Shown: positions 1-8,818, numbered from the stretch's first letter. The stretch is 40,964 nt of DNA from JAYUHK01 sp043778415 (GCA_043778415.1 JAYWGG010000031.1:1-40964); one strand, 5' to 3'. The notes: generated from the letters alone by a model not told the origin. Translations and numbers: made by a program.

Positions 1-237
1 ATGCACAAAAGTATAGGTATTTAGTTTTTTTCCTACCTGCAATCTAAAAATTCCATTAAAGTCAAAATACTGAATACTATCTTTGGGAGAAGTGCTAAAG
101 TCTTGGCGCAGCGTGAATCGTGGCGTAAAAGCGATTTCCCAATCGCCAAAGTGTTTAGTTTTGGTGGTATCCGCAAAGGGGTTGGCTGTCGCTGACAGCG
201 TACTGAACGTCAAGATTGCGCAGATAATAAATTTCAT
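1..237 (-). CDS. Secreted hypothetical protein, 3' end cut by the window edge
   Basis: An open minus-strand frame starts at the ATG whose complement is at 235-237 and runs off the left edge without a stop (79 codons visible). The first ~19 residues (MKFIICAILTFSTLSATA) look like a signal peptide. The mature part begins NPFADTT and alternates polar and aromatic residues (GDWEIAFTPRF, FNGIFRLQVGK), as in a beta-strand-rich outer-membrane or periplasmic protein. It starts five bases after the stop of the upstream TPR/membrane gene, so the two are probably co-transcribed. No family is recognised; a beta-barrel is an inference from strand-like alternation only. Confidence 0.6.
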   Translation of the reverse strand, partial: MKFIICAILTFSTLSATANPFADTTKTKHFGDWEIAFTPRFTLRQDFSTSPKDSIQYFDFNGIFRLQVGKKLNTYTFVH

Positions 238-242
238 AAAAT

Positions 243-890
243 TTATTTTTTCCAACTCAATATTTTATTCTTTACTTTTTTACTTTGTAATAATTCGCCT
301 AAAAGAATACTTACCCAGCCTAAACCGAATAATATACTTCCACCAAGCTCCGTTGCGTCGCCGTAATCTTCAAAAAAAGGGTAAATAACCAGGACTCCCA
401 AGCCAGCGACGGCAGCGGCAGACAAAAACAAAAACATCGCCCAAGCCCGCGCCGTTTGCAGTATCGCTGGGTGGTGCGCCGTCAGGCATTTTTCCGCCAA
501 TTTGACGATTTGCAAGTCATTGGGCTTCATTCGCAGCAGTTGCGGGAAGACGTGAAGTGCCTCTGCGTGCCGATGAAGTCGAAACAAAGCCGTTGCTTTC
601 TGAAGCAATATTTCGGGAAAAATATCTACTCCGTTGAGGTATTTGATGTTTTCCATGATGGATATTTCGAGCATTTCGTCGGCGATAGGAAGGAGTTTTT
701 CGTAGCGTCCGAGCTGTAGCAATGCGTCGGTATAGACGGTAGTTATCTCAAAATACTCGTCGGTGGAGAGCTGGGATATGTATTTTTGTTGGGTTTCATA
801 AAAATAAACCACAGACGGGTACGCCGCCACTTCTATCTGCCGAAAGCTGTGGTAAATATTAGAAACGCCAGTCTGTCTTAAAAAATCCAT
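243..890 (-). CDS. TPR-like protein with two C-terminal membrane helices
   Basis: A 215-residue protein. Residues about 40-140 are helical with TPR-like spacing (pairs such as EILLQKATALFRLHRHAEALHVFPQL). Two hydrophobic segments follow at about 147-170 and 183-200, with a short basic tail (SKKVKNK). It has no N-terminal signal, so the helical part probably lies in the cytoplasm with the tail as a membrane anchor. The start ATG is the only good one and lies 37 bases after the stop of the YbjQ-like gene, in the same orientation. A role as a membrane-tethered scaffold is inference; no specific family is recognised. Confidence 0.65.
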   Translation of the reverse strand: MDFLRQTGVSNIYHSFRQIEVAAYPSVVYFYETQQKYISQLSTDEYFEITTVYTDALLQLGRYEKLLPIADEMLEISIMENIKYLNGVDIFPEILLQKATALFRLHRHAEALHVFPQLLRMKPNDLQIVKLAEKCLTAHHPAILQTARAWAMFLFLSAAAVAGLGVLVIYPFFEDYGDATELGGSILFGLGWVSILLGELLQSKKVKNKILSWKK

Positions 891-927
891 AACTATTTTT
901 CTGATTTTTTAATAAAAAAAAACAACT

Positions 928-1245
928 CTACTTACTCAAGCGAACTGCCGTCCCGTAGGCTAAAATCTCCGAGTCGCCTGCCATAATCGAAGCGGTATTG
1001 AACTGCACGCCTACCACCGCGTCCGCGCCGATGCGTTCTGCGTCTGCAATCATGCGTTCCAGCGCGTGTTCGCGGGTGTGCGCCATGAGTTCGGTGTATT
1101 GATGGACTTCGCCGCCGATAATATTTTTGAATCCAGCGATAAATTTTACGCCGATGTTGCGGGTTCGGACGGTATTTCCGCGCACGATGTCGAGGATTTC
1201 TACAATTTCTCTGCCCGGAACGGTGTGTGTAGTGCTGATAATCAT
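928..1245 (-). CDS. YbjQ/UPF0145 family putative heavy-metal-binding protein
   Basis: A 105-residue protein matching the whole YbjQ (UPF0145) family, a small pentameric fold of unknown biochemical role often annotated as heavy-metal binding. Visible family hallmarks are the N-terminal MIISTTHTVPGREI strand, the G-(E)-x-x-x-Y-T-E-L helix (GGEVHQYTELMAHTREHALERM), and the end AxRIGADAVVGVQFNT...ILAYGTAVRL. Full length with a clear ATG. A plausible Bacteroidota promoter lies on the same strand at 1376-1406. The family assignment is strong; the function is not established. Confidence 0.9.
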   Translation of the reverse strand: MIISTTHTVPGREIVEILDIVRGNTVRTRNIGVKFIAGFKNIIGGEVHQYTELMAHTREHALERMIADAERIGADAVVGVQFNTASIMAGDSEILAYGTAVRLSK

Positions 1246-1375
1246 ATTTTTAGACTTTTATTTTTTGACGAAATGAATAAAATGGTTTTTGAAGATTGAT
1301 TGACATAAATATTTGATAATCAATGTTTTACAACAATTAGCAATCCAAAAATAGCTCGCAATAACTACTTACTTA

Positions 1376-1406
1376 CAAATATACTTACAAAAAACAACTT
1401 TTCCAA
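1376..1406 (-). promoter_or_regulatory. Bacteroidota-type promoter reading toward the YbjQ gene
   Basis: On the minus strand a TATATTTG box (complement of 1376-1383) matches the Bacteroidota -7 consensus TAnnTTTG. A TTG (complement of 1404-1406) lies exactly 20 bases upstream, matching the -33 element. It would give a leader of about 120 bases before the YbjQ ATG at 1245. It sits in the divergent gap shared with the TPR gene that starts near 1454. Confidence 0.45.
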
Positions 1407-1453
1407 CACAAGTTACGTTATTTTAGTTGAAAAATAAAAATATCCGACATCTA

Positions 1454-3259
1454 ATGAGAATTTTAATACTAATTTTTTTTACGTTTCAATTTGTTCAAAT
1501 TCATGCGCAAGACGCACGACTTGCGGAGCAATATCTTCTCAACAGCGAGTTTGAAAAAGCTGCTACGCTTTACGAAAAATTAGTCAAAGAAAACGACGGC
1601 AACGATTATTATTTTGACAAGTATATAGAATCTCTTTCGGCACTTTCGCAATTCGATAAGTGCAAAAGTATTCTCGAAAAGCAACTCAAAAAACGTCCCA
1701 AGGAGTGTTCCATCTATGTCACGTTGGGCAATATTTTAGAAAAACAATCCAAGCCCGACGAGGCTAAAATTCAGTTCCAAAAAGCCATCGCCGAACTCGG
1801 CGCAGACCAGTACAATGTGATGCGGCTGGCTCAAAGTTTTGCGAATCTGACAAAATACGACTACGCTTTGCAGGCTTATGAGCGCGGTGCGACGCTGCTG
1901 AAAGACAAAAAAATATTTGCTTACAACATCGGCGACCTCTACCGTGCGAAAGGCGATACGCCCAAAATGACCGAAAGTTTTCTCAACACCCTTGCGCCAA
2001 ATGACTTCAATAAATTAGAAACTGCCAAAATGTTGTTGCAGCAAAGCCTCACAACACCCGAACAATATTCTGAATTACAGACTCAACTCTACGCACGGCT
2101 ACAAAGCGAACCCGATGCCACGCATTACATCGAACTCCTGACTTGGACTTTTATCCAGCAAAAAGATTACAAAAACGCACTTCGGCAGTCCAAAGCATTG
2201 GATAAAAAACTGAACGAAAACGGCAGCCGTATCTTTCAGTTGGCAAACATCGCCGCCGTGAGCAAAGACTACGAAGCCGCTATCGCCGCCTACGAATACG
2301 TCGCCGTGGAGAAGGGACGCAGCTCGCCGTTTTATGCCGAAGCGCGGCGCGGCGCACTTCACAATCGCCGCGACAAAATCACGGACGGCTATAATTATGC
2401 TGTCACAGAATTGCAGTATTTAGAATCAAATTATGATACTGTGCTGACCGAACTTGGGCGCAATCGCAACACCGCATCGCTCATTATGGAGCAAGCCGAC
2501 TTGGAGGCTTTTTATCTCAACGACCTCGAAAAGGCGACTTCTCATCTCAAAGAATTGGTCAATATGTCGGGTTTGGACAGAAATATATTGGGGCAGGCGA
2601 AGGTCAGCTTGGCGGATATTTACCTGATTCAGGGCGAGCGGTGGGAATCTACTTTGCTCTACTCGCAGGTCGATAAGGAGTTCAAAGACGATATTTTGGG
2701 GCATGAAGCGCGGTTTCGGAATGCTAAGTTGGCGTATTACAACGGCGATTTCGAGTGGGCGCAGTCGCAATTCAGCGTCCTGAAAGCCTCCACCTCCAAG
2801 CTCATCGCCAACGACGCACTCGACTTATCGGTTTTTATTTTAGAAAATACGGGCATGGACTCCACGACTACCGCTATGCAGCTCTATGCCGAGGCGGATT
2901 TGTTGATTTTTCAGAATAAATTTGAGGAAGCATTCGTAAAGTTGGACAGTATTTTGGTAAAATTTCCAGAACACTCTTTGGACGATGACGTGCTTTGGTC
3001 GAAGTCACAAATTTATCTAAAAAAGAGAAATTATACGAAAGCCGCCGAGCTTTTGCAGACCATCGTAGAAAAATACAAAGAAGAAATCCGCGCCGACAAC
3101 GCACTTTTTACGCTCGCTGGACTGTACGCCAAGCCGCTCAATGACCCCGAAAAAGCAAAAAACTTGTACGAAAAATTATTTACCGAATTTTCGGGCAGCA
3201 CCCTCGCCGTAGATGCCCGCAAAGAATTTAGAAAACTTCGGGGCGACAAGGTGCAGTAA
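1454..3259 (+). CDS. Secreted tetratricopeptide-repeat protein
   Basis: About 601 residues from the chosen ATG, which gives a clean signal peptide (MRILILIFFTFQFVQIHAQ). An in-frame TTG at 1427 would add KNKNIRHL and make a more basic n-region, so it cannot be excluded. Nearly the whole mature protein is TPR or TPR-like helical pairs: AEQYLLNSEFEKAATLYEKL, LGNILEKQSKPDEAKIQFQK, YNIGDLYRAKGDTPKMTESF, and near the C-terminus AELLQTIVEKYKEEIRADNA and DPEKAKNLYEKLFTEF, the last resembling periplasmic YbgF/BamD-type TPRs. It probably acts as a periplasmic or outer-membrane-associated scaffold. The gene converges on the aminotransferase with a gap of only 16 bases and no obvious hairpin. Confidence 0.85.
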   Translation: MRILILIFFTFQFVQIHAQDARLAEQYLLNSEFEKAATLYEKLVKENDGNDYYFDKYIESLSALSQFDKCKSILEKQLKKRPKECSIYVTLGNILEKQSKPDEAKIQFQKAIAELGADQYNVMRLAQSFANLTKYDYALQAYERGATLLKDKKIFAYNIGDLYRAKGDTPKMTESFLNTLAPNDFNKLETAKMLLQQSLTTPEQYSELQTQLYARLQSEPDATHYIELLTWTFIQQKDYKNALRQSKALDKKLNENGSRIFQLANIAAVSKDYEAAIAAYEYVAVEKGRSSPFYAEARRGALHNRRDKITDGYNYAVTELQYLESNYDTVLTELGRNRNTASLIMEQADLEAFYLNDLEKATSHLKELVNMSGLDRNILGQAKVSLADIYLIQGERWESTLLYSQVDKEFKDDILGHEARFRNAKLAYYNGDFEWAQSQFSVLKASTSKLIANDALDLSVFILENTGMDSTTTAMQLYAEADLLIFQNKFEEAFVKLDSILVKFPEHSLDDDVLWSKSQIYLKKRNYTKAAELLQTIVEKYKEEIRADNALFTLAGLYAKPLNDPEKAKNLYEKLFTEFSGSTLAVDARKEFRKLRGDKVQ

Positions 3260-3275
3260 AAGCCTTATTTGGTTC

Positions 3276-4421
3276 TCAACAGACAGTATTGAGCAATTCG
3301 GCAGCTTGGAGCAGTGTTTGTTCTTTTTTTGCAAAACACAGGCGAACCACTTTACCGTCGTAGCCGTCCGAATAAAAAGCAGAAACGGGAATTACCGCCA
3401 CGCCGATTTCGGTCGTCAAGCGGCGCGCAAAAACCACATCAGACTCGTCAGAAATTTGAGAATAATCCAATAACTGAAAATAAGTGCCAGCGCAGGGAAG
3501 CGGTCGAAATTTGGAACTGGCGGTAGCCGTGAGCAAAAAATCCCTTTTGGCTTGATAAAAATTATTCAACGACAAATACTCGTTTGGCGAAGCCAAAAAC
3601 TCCGACAAAGCGTGCTGAATCGGCGTATTTACCGAAAAAACATTGAATTGATGCACCTTTCGGAACTCGGCAGTAAGCAACGGCGAAGCCACACAATAGC
3701 CCATTTTCCAACCCGTAGTGTGAAATGTTTTTCCAAAAGAATAGATGACTATACTCCGCTCGTAGAGGTCGGGATAGCTCAAAATGCTTTCGTGCGAGGC
3801 ATTGTCGTAAACTAAATGCTCATACACCTCGTCACTGATTATCAAAATATTTGTATTTTTTACTAAATTTTGTAGTGCCACAAAATCGGCAGCAGACCAA
3901 ACCGTTCCCGTAGGATTGTGCGGCGTGTTGAACATCAGCATCTTCGTTTTGGGTGTGACGAGCGCAGCCATTTTGTCCCAATCTATCCGATAGTCGGGTG
4001 CTTGCATCGAGTAAATAACAGGCACGCCGCCCACCAACTCAATCGGCGGAAGATAACAATCGTAAGCTGGCTCAATGACGATGACCTCGTCGCCAGCCTT
4101 TATGAAAGTAGTAATCGCCGTAAAAATCGCCTGTGTTCCACCCGCAGTGATGGTAATTTCGTCCGCAGGATTCACTGTTTTTTGATACAACAAATCAATT
4201 TTTTCTGCTATCCGTTCCCGCAGCCGCAGCAAGCCCGGCATGGGCGCGTATTGATTCCAGCCCTCCGACATTGCGGCGGCGACCAAGCCTTGAAGCCGCT
4301 CCGAACAGTCAAAGTCAGGAAAGCCCTGCGACAAATTAATAGCCCGATGCTCCGTCGCCAAAGCGGACATGACGGCAAAAATAGAAGTCCCAACGTTGGG
4401 CAATTTAGACGTAATATTCAT
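3276..4421 (-). CDS. PLP-dependent methionine-type aminotransferase (class I/II, YbdL-like)
   Basis: A 381-residue fold-type I aminotransferase of the YbdL / kynurenine-aminotransferase-like group. These enzymes transfer the amino group of methionine or aromatic amino acids to 2-oxo acids. Visible signatures are NLSQGFPDFD near residue 30, the YAPMPGLLRLRERIA substrate-recognition stretch, the cofactor-phosphate region AGGTQAIF, NTPHNPTG (about 165-172), SDEVYEHLVYD (about 197-206), and the Schiff-base lysine in SFGKTFHTTGWKMGY (K231). It starts four bases after the stop of the deoxyribonucleotidase gene, so the two form an operon. Substrate preference for methionine is inferred from family resemblance. 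Confidence 0.9.
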   Translation of the reverse strand: MNITSKLPNVGTSIFAVMSALATEHRAINLSQGFPDFDCSERLQGLVAAAMSEGWNQYAPMPGLLRLRERIAEKIDLLYQKTVNPADEITITAGGTQAIFTAITTFIKAGDEVIVIEPAYDCYLPPIELVGGVPVIYSMQAPDYRIDWDKMAALVTPKTKMLMFNTPHNPTGTVWSAADFVALQNLVKNTNILIISDEVYEHLVYDNASHESILSYPDLYERSIVIYSFGKTFHTTGWKMGYCVASPLLTAEFRKVHQFNVFSVNTPIQHALSEFLASPNEYLSLNNFYQAKRDFLLTATASSKFRPLPCAGTYFQLLDYSQISDESDVVFARRLTTEIGVAVIPVSAFYSDGYDGKVVRLCFAKKEQTLLQAAELLNTVC

Positions 4422-4425
4422 GAAG

Positions 4426-4962
4426 TTATTTTGTATTCATTCCCAATGCTTCCAGCACTTCTGCCCAGTTATTGACTCTCGGAAAGCGCGTTTCGTTTAG
4501 GTTGTGATGAGCGGTGTAGAGCAAACCTTGCCCCACAAATCCGTCAAAGTTAATAGGATTGTCGTCCACCAAATAATCGGCGTTTAGTATCTTTTTGCTG
4601 CCGCAAAACACCATCTGGTGCCAAGTAAGAAAAGGAAAATGCTCCTCTAACCACTCGTATTTATCCTCCAAACAATATTTGAACTCCATAGCGGCGGTAG
4701 TAATAAAAATATCGTGACCCGCATCAGTTAGCTGCTTGATTGCCGCTTGGCTGCCTTCTATGACCTCGAAGTCACGAAAAAATCCCTTCGTATGCAGCCA
4801 TTTTTTGACAAGTTGAGCGTGGTCGGGCGGCACTATTTTGGAGAGGTGTTTGCCTGCCAAGTCGTGGTCAGTCAAGTGGATTCCAAATTCATTTTCGTAG
4901 CAAGCACGGATTTTTTTGACCGCATCTGCCATTACTTCGTCCATATCAATCGCTATTCGCAT
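4426..4962 (-). CDS. 5'(3')-deoxyribonucleotidase (NT5C family, HAD superfamily)
   Basis: A 178-residue HAD-fold phosphatase that removes the phosphate from deoxyribonucleoside monophosphates. The N-terminal MRIAIDMDEVMAD holds the HAD nucleophile and acid/base pair (DMDEV: D6 and D8). Motif II is FITTAAMEF (TT) and motif III/IV is at the C-terminal LVDDNPINFDGF. Length and order fit the bacterial NT5C family. It is the first gene of a two-gene unit with the aminotransferase downstream. A 41-bp deletion form of the window's dispersed repeat lies just upstream at 4993-5033. Confidence 0.9.
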   Translation of the reverse strand: MRIAIDMDEVMADAVKKIRACYENEFGIHLTDHDLAGKHLSKIVPPDHAQLVKKWLHTKGFFRDFEVIEGSQAAIKQLTDAGHDIFITTAAMEFKYCLEDKYEWLEEHFPFLTWHQMVFCGSKKILNADYLVDDNPINFDGFVGQGLLYTAHHNLNETRFPRVNNWAEVLEALGMNTK

Positions 4963-4992
4963 TTTTTTTGAACCTGTTTAAAAATAAAACAA

Positions 4993-5033
4993 GGAATGAA
5001 GAAAAATAAAGTAGTTTATTTTAGACGCATTCC
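4993..5033 (-). repeat. Short (internally deleted) copy of the dispersed hairpin element
   Basis: These 41 bases consist of just the two ends of the ~157-bp element found elsewhere in the window: GGAATGAAGAAAAATAAAG joined to a GTTTATTTTAGACGCATTCC-like end. All of the interior is missing. In orientation it matches the minus-strand copy at 38212-38368. It lies between the OmpA stop and the deoxyribonucleotidase start. It is either an internal-deletion remnant or the minimal terminal-repeat unit. Confidence 0.6.
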
Positions 5034-5125
5034 TAAAAGGCAAAAGTATGATTTTATTTCGGAAAAAGAAGCAAAGTGCCTCGATAGAAAAATTGGCGGT
5101 GCGAGTTGTGCGTACTTTTCGCAAC

Positions 5126-5878
5126 TTATTTGTGCGTCCAATCGTGGATAATTTCGCCTTTGGGGTCCAAAATAACCAGCACTACTCGGCGGTTGTATTG
5201 TCTGCCTTCGGGCGAGTCGTTGCCAATCGCATCTGTGTTGATAGTGACGGGAGAGGATTCGCCGAAGACGCGAGTTTTGAAGCGGTAGGCTGGTATTCCC
5301 TTGTTTATCAGGTAGTTACGAGCAGTACGTGCGCGGCGAGTAGCGATGTCGAGATTCTGGACAGCGGAGCCTTTTGCGTCGGCGTGACCGATGACTTGCC
5401 CGATATAGGTCGGATTGTCGCGCAGATGTTTATACATTTCGTCCAATTCAGTTTTTGCATTGTTGCGTATCTGTGCGCTGTTGTAGTCGAAATAAATAGT
5501 TCTCAAAAAAAGCTGTTCGGTCGTCGAGCTGATGAAAGTAGTCGTGTTGGTGATGTACGGGCAGGGCGTTCCGCAAAGCGCGCGCTGCTCCTCCAAGTCG
5601 ATGATTTGCGCATTTAGGAATCCTTTTTTGACCACTTCGCGGCGGACTTTTTCGGCTTCTGTCCGAGTCCGAAATTCGCCGATGTGGTAGCGATAAATTC
5701 CATTTTGGTCTGTGTTTACCGATATTTCGCCGACTTCTTTTTTTTCAAAAAAAGACTTGGGCAGCGAATCAATATGAGCCGCTATTTGTACCCGAAACTC
5801 TTGCGCCGACAGACGCAAATTGCTCGTCAGCAAAAATAAAACAAGAAGAGTGATAGTGGCGCGTACAGTTTTGTGCAT
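5126..5878 (-). CDS. SPOR-like / OmpA-family peptidoglycan-binding lipid-independent envelope protein
   Basis: A 250-residue secreted protein. The ATG complementary to 5876-5878 is chosen because it gives a normal signal peptide (MHKTVRATITLLVLFLL...SAQ). The longer open frame upstream only shadows gatA. Residues about 28-98 (FRVQIAAHIDSL, then GIYRYHIGEFRTRTEAEKVR) have the SPOR-domain pattern of a strand, a second strand and a helix, a fold that binds denuded glycan. Residues about 118-235 are an OmpA-C domain with IYFDYNSAQI, GHADAKGSAVQNLDIATRRA and the arginine-rich end NRRVVLVI, which normally grips diaminopimelate in peptidoglycan. It follows gatA by 50 bases and may be co-transcribed with hisS-gatA. 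It probably anchors the outer membrane or divisome to the wall. Confidence 0.85.
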   Translation of the reverse strand: MHKTVRATITLLVLFLLTSNLRLSAQEFRVQIAAHIDSLPKSFFEKKEVGEISVNTDQNGIYRYHIGEFRTRTEAEKVRREVVKKGFLNAQIIDLEEQRALCGTPCPYITNTTTFISSTTEQLFLRTIYFDYNSAQIRNNAKTELDEMYKHLRDNPTYIGQVIGHADAKGSAVQNLDIATRRARTARNYLINKGIPAYRFKTRVFGESSPVTINTDAIGNDSPEGRQYNRRVVLVILDPKGEIIHDWTHK

Positions 5879-5928
5879 TTGTTGTTTGTTCTTTCCAATC
5901 CCTTGAAACGCCGAGTTCGCTAAAAATG

Positions 5929-7374
5929 TTACGCGGACGCAAGTAATTTTTTCATAATATAATCCGAAAATGCGAATAATTCCGCTTCGCAAAAGCTGTT
6001 TGCCATCAGCTGGATACCGATGCCTGTGCCTTCGGGGTGCGTGCCGATGGGGAGTGCGATGGCTGGTATGCCCGCCATGTTTGCTTGCACCGTAAAAATA
6101 TCCGATAGGTAAGTTGCCACGGGGTCGTCGGATTTTTCGCCAATATTCCAAGCTGCGACGGGCGAAGCGGGCATCAAAATAAAGTCGTATTCAGAAAAAA
6201 TTTCTACCGTGCGGTCGCGTATCAAGCGGCGTACTTTTTGGGCTTTGGCGTAGTAAGCCTCGTAAAAGCCTGCGCTCAATACGAATGTTCCCAACATAAT
6301 ACGGCGTTTTACTTCTTCATTGAAACCTTCTGAACGAGTTTTTTGGTAATGTTGGGTCAGATTTTCGGTATTTTTTGCTCGAAAACCGTACCTAATTCCG
6401 TCGTATCGGGACAAATTACTGGAAGCCTCCGCCGTAGTGAGGACGTAATAAGCGGGAATCATGTAGTCCAAATACGAAAATTCTACCGCTTCTACTGTGT
6501 GACCGGCGGCGCGAAGTTGGGCGACCAAATGCTGTGTTTGCTCCGCAATGTGAGCGTCTAAACCTTCGTTTTCGAGTGCTTCCGCAAAATAAGCGATTCG
6601 GATTTTTTTCTTTTCGCTCCATAAATATCCGTAGTTTGGCACGCTTCGGCGGCTCGAAGTGCTGTCGTACTGGTCTGCGCCTGCCATTATTTCGAGCAAC
6701 AATGCAGCATCTGCTACGCTGTGCGTAAGCGTTCCGATTTGGTCAAAAGACGAGCCGTAGGCGATGAGTCCGTGCCGCGAGATGCGTCCGTAAGTTGGTT
6801 TCGTGCCGATCACGCCACAAAAAGCTGCGGGTTGGCGCACAGAACCGCCCGTGTCGCTGCCCAAAGAAGCCAAACAAGTGTCCGCAGCTACGGCGACCGC
6901 CGACGCACCCGACGAGCCACCGGGAATTTTATCGGCGTTCAGAGGGTTGCGAGTCGCGCCATAGATAGAGTTTTCGTTGCTGCTGCCCATCGCGAAAGAG
7001 TCGCAATTCACACGCCCAATGATAAGCGCGTCCTCTGCCAAAAGCCGCTCCACAGCAGTGGCTGAAAAAAGCGACCTGAACCCTTCGAGTATTTGAGATG
7101 CCGCCGTGACGAGGTGATTTTCGTAGCAAATCACGTCTTTCAGAGAAACGACCATTCCAAACAAACGCCCTACGGAATCTGGATTTTGAAGAAATTTTTC
7201 GTCTAATTTTTTTGCTTGCTCCGCAATTTCTTCCTCGAATACTTCGATGTAAATATTGAGATATTTAGTCGCTTCTATTTGCTCCAAATAGTGCGCTACT
7301 AATTGCCGGCAGTTGATTTTTTCGCTTTTCAAGTCGGCTTGCACGGCGGAAAGTTCGGTGTATTTTGCGGTCAA
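5929..7374 (-). CDS. gatA: Asp-tRNA(Asn)/Glu-tRNA(Gln) amidotransferase subunit A
   Basis: A 481-residue amidase-signature enzyme, the glutaminase subunit of the GatCAB complex that converts misacylated Glu-tRNA(Gln) or Asp-tRNA(Asn) to the correct amide form in the cytoplasm. The full Ser-cisSer-Lys triad is visible: K79 in VVSLKDV, S154 in PGGSSGAS and S178 in GSDTGGSVRQPA, at the usual GatA numbering. The length is normal. It starts six bases after the stop of hisS in the same orientation, so translation genes are grouped here. gatB and gatC are not in the window, as is common when gat genes are dispersed. Confidence 0.96.
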   Translation of the reverse strand: MTAKYTELSAVQADLKSEKINCRQLVAHYLEQIEATKYLNIYIEVFEEEIAEQAKKLDEKFLQNPDSVGRLFGMVVSLKDVICYENHLVTAASQILEGFRSLFSATAVERLLAEDALIIGRVNCDSFAMGSSNENSIYGATRNPLNADKIPGGSSGASAVAVAADTCLASLGSDTGGSVRQPAAFCGVIGTKPTYGRISRHGLIAYGSSFDQIGTLTHSVADAALLLEIMAGADQYDSTSSRRSVPNYGYLWSEKKKIRIAYFAEALENEGLDAHIAEQTQHLVAQLRAAGHTVEAVEFSYLDYMIPAYYVLTTAEASSNLSRYDGIRYGFRAKNTENLTQHYQKTRSEGFNEEVKRRIMLGTFVLSAGFYEAYYAKAQKVRRLIRDRTVEIFSEYDFILMPASPVAAWNIGEKSDDPVATYLSDIFTVQANMAGIPAIALPIGTHPEGTGIGIQLMANSFCEAELFAFSDYIMKKLLASA

Positions 7375-7380
7375 AATAGC

Positions 7381-8724
7381 TTATTTCAGTTGGTAAATAA
7401 TTTGCTCCAATGTCAGTTTTTGTTGCTCGCCCGAAGTCATATTTTTGAGTGCCAAATGACCGCTCGCCATCTCTGCATCTCCGATGACGACAACGAATGG
7501 CACTCGCCTTTTGTTGGCATATTCCATTTGTTTTTGGATTTTTAGCGGACTTGGGTAAAGGTCGGCAGCGATACCCGCCGCCCGAAGTTGGGTCAGTTGT
7601 TGGAACGCAAAATGGTGCGTTGCGTCGTCGAAAGCGATAAGAAGTACCTTCAAGTTACCGCCTTGCACGTCTTCGGGGAAAAGCTGGAGCGTTTCCATTA
7701 CGTCGTAAATACGCTCTGCACCAAAAGAAACGCCCACGCCCGAGATGCCTTCCCAACCAAAAACGCCCGTCAGATTGTCGTAGCGACCGCCGCCGCCGAT
7801 GCTGCCCATCTGGGCATCGTTGGCGGTGACTTCAAAGATACAACCCGTGTAGTAAGAAAGTCCGCGCGCCAAAGTTGGGTCGAATTGGACTCGATTGTGA
7901 GTCGGAGCAGCGTCCAAGTAGCGGTGAAAAAGCTCGAGTTCTTCGATGCCTTTTTGTCCGATTTTGCTCTCCGAAAAAAGCGTTTTGAACGGTGCTAACT
8001 CTTTGAAGGTAAGGATATTTTTTAGTTTTTCAATCGCTTGGGCATCGATATTTCTCGCTACCAACTCGCGCTCCACGCCCTCGAAACCAATTTTATCCAA
8101 TTTATCAATCGCCGTCGTCATATCTGAAAACTTGTCAGCAATTCCGACCGCTTCGGCGATGCCCTGCAATATTTTTCGATTGTTGATTTTGATAGTCACA
8201 TTCAGACCTAATTTTGTAAAAACTTCGTCGTAAATCTGCACCAGTTCGGCTTCATACATCAAAGAAGTAGAGCCGATTACGTCGCAATCGCACTGATAAA
8301 ACTCCCGATAACGCCCTTTTTGCGGTCGGTCGGCTCGCCAAACAGGTTGTATCTGGTAGCGTTTGAAGGGCAGCGCAATATCGTTGCGGTGCATCACGAC
8401 GTACCTCGCAAACGGCACAGTCAGGTCGTAGCGCAGCCCACGCTCACAGATAGAAGCGACCAATTTGGAAGAACTTTTATCCGCAAGTGCCTGTTGGTCA
8501 GCTTTTTGCAAAAAATCGCCGTTGTTCAGAATCTTGAACAGCAGGCGGTCGCCTTCTTCGCCGTAGTTGCCGGAGAGCGTAGAAAGTTTTTCCATCGTCG
8601 GCGTTTCGATAGGGTCGAAGCCATATTTGGAAAAGACATTTTTGATGGTATCAAAAATAAAAGTACGTTTGCGAAGTTGCTCGGGCGAAAAGTCGCGCAC
8701 GCCTTCGGGCAAAGCTGGTTTCAT
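7381..8724 (-). CDS. hisS: Histidyl-tRNA synthetase
   Basis: A 447-residue class II aminoacyl-tRNA synthetase that charges tRNA(His). It starts PEGVRDFSP (the usual P-x-G-x-D/R-D start). Motif 1 region falls around FDPIETPTMEKL. Motif 2 is KRYQIQPVWRADRPQKGRYREF (about 121-142, shown here in part) with QCDCDVIG after it. The histidine-specific loop LARGLSYYTGCIFE falls at about 285-298, and motif 3 is in the GGGRYDNLTG region and the helix after it. The C-terminal ~90 residues form the anticodon-binding domain (LKVLLIAFDDA...FVVVIGDAE). It leads a hisS-gatA(-ompA) unit, with a candidate promoter at 8786-8818. Confidence 0.97.
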   Translation of the reverse strand: MKPALPEGVRDFSPEQLRKRTFIFDTIKNVFSKYGFDPIETPTMEKLSTLSGNYGEEGDRLLFKILNNGDFLQKADQQALADKSSSKLVASICERGLRYDLTVPFARYVVMHRNDIALPFKRYQIQPVWRADRPQKGRYREFYQCDCDVIGSTSLMYEAELVQIYDEVFTKLGLNVTIKINNRKILQGIAEAVGIADKFSDMTTAIDKLDKIGFEGVERELVARNIDAQAIEKLKNILTFKELAPFKTLFSESKIGQKGIEELELFHRYLDAAPTHNRVQFDPTLARGLSYYTGCIFEVTANDAQMGSIGGGGRYDNLTGVFGWEGISGVGVSFGAERIYDVMETLQLFPEDVQGGNLKVLLIAFDDATHHFAFQQLTQLRAAGIAADLYPSPLKIQKQMEYANKRRVPFVVVIGDAEMASGHLALKNMTSGEQQKLTLEQIIYQLK

Positions 8725-8785
8725 TCGGTAATAGATTGCTGAAAAAATACTTCACGGACAAGGAAGAATATCACAAATAAGGACA

Positions 8786-8818
8786 CAAAATTACAACATA
8801 AATTATCAAAACTATCAA
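8786..8818 (-). promoter_or_regulatory. Candidate Bacteroidota promoter for hisS
   Basis: Minus-strand TAATTTTG (complement of 8786-8793) fits the TAnnTTTG -7 consensus. A TTG (complement of 8816-8818) lies 22 bases upstream. It would start transcription about 55 bases ahead of the hisS ATG. It is arranged back to back with the -7 box of the NIF3-like gene at 8867-8874. The region is AT-rich, so chance matches are possible. Confidence 0.35.

Noticed and set aside
3918..4475. 185-codon plus-strand frame opposite the aminotransferase
   Set aside because: It is a shadow frame, arginine/histidine-rich with no domain, across the catalytic core of the aminotransferase.
5879..6151. N-terminal extension of the OmpA-family frame
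   Set aside because: The extension reads as an R/H-rich, non-homologous stretch lying wholly antisense-in-frame over the end of gatA. The ATG at 5878 gives a proper signal peptide.
7588..7998. Long plus-strand frame opposite hisS
   Set aside because: It is the complementary shadow of strongly conserved hisS codons and has no family resemblance.
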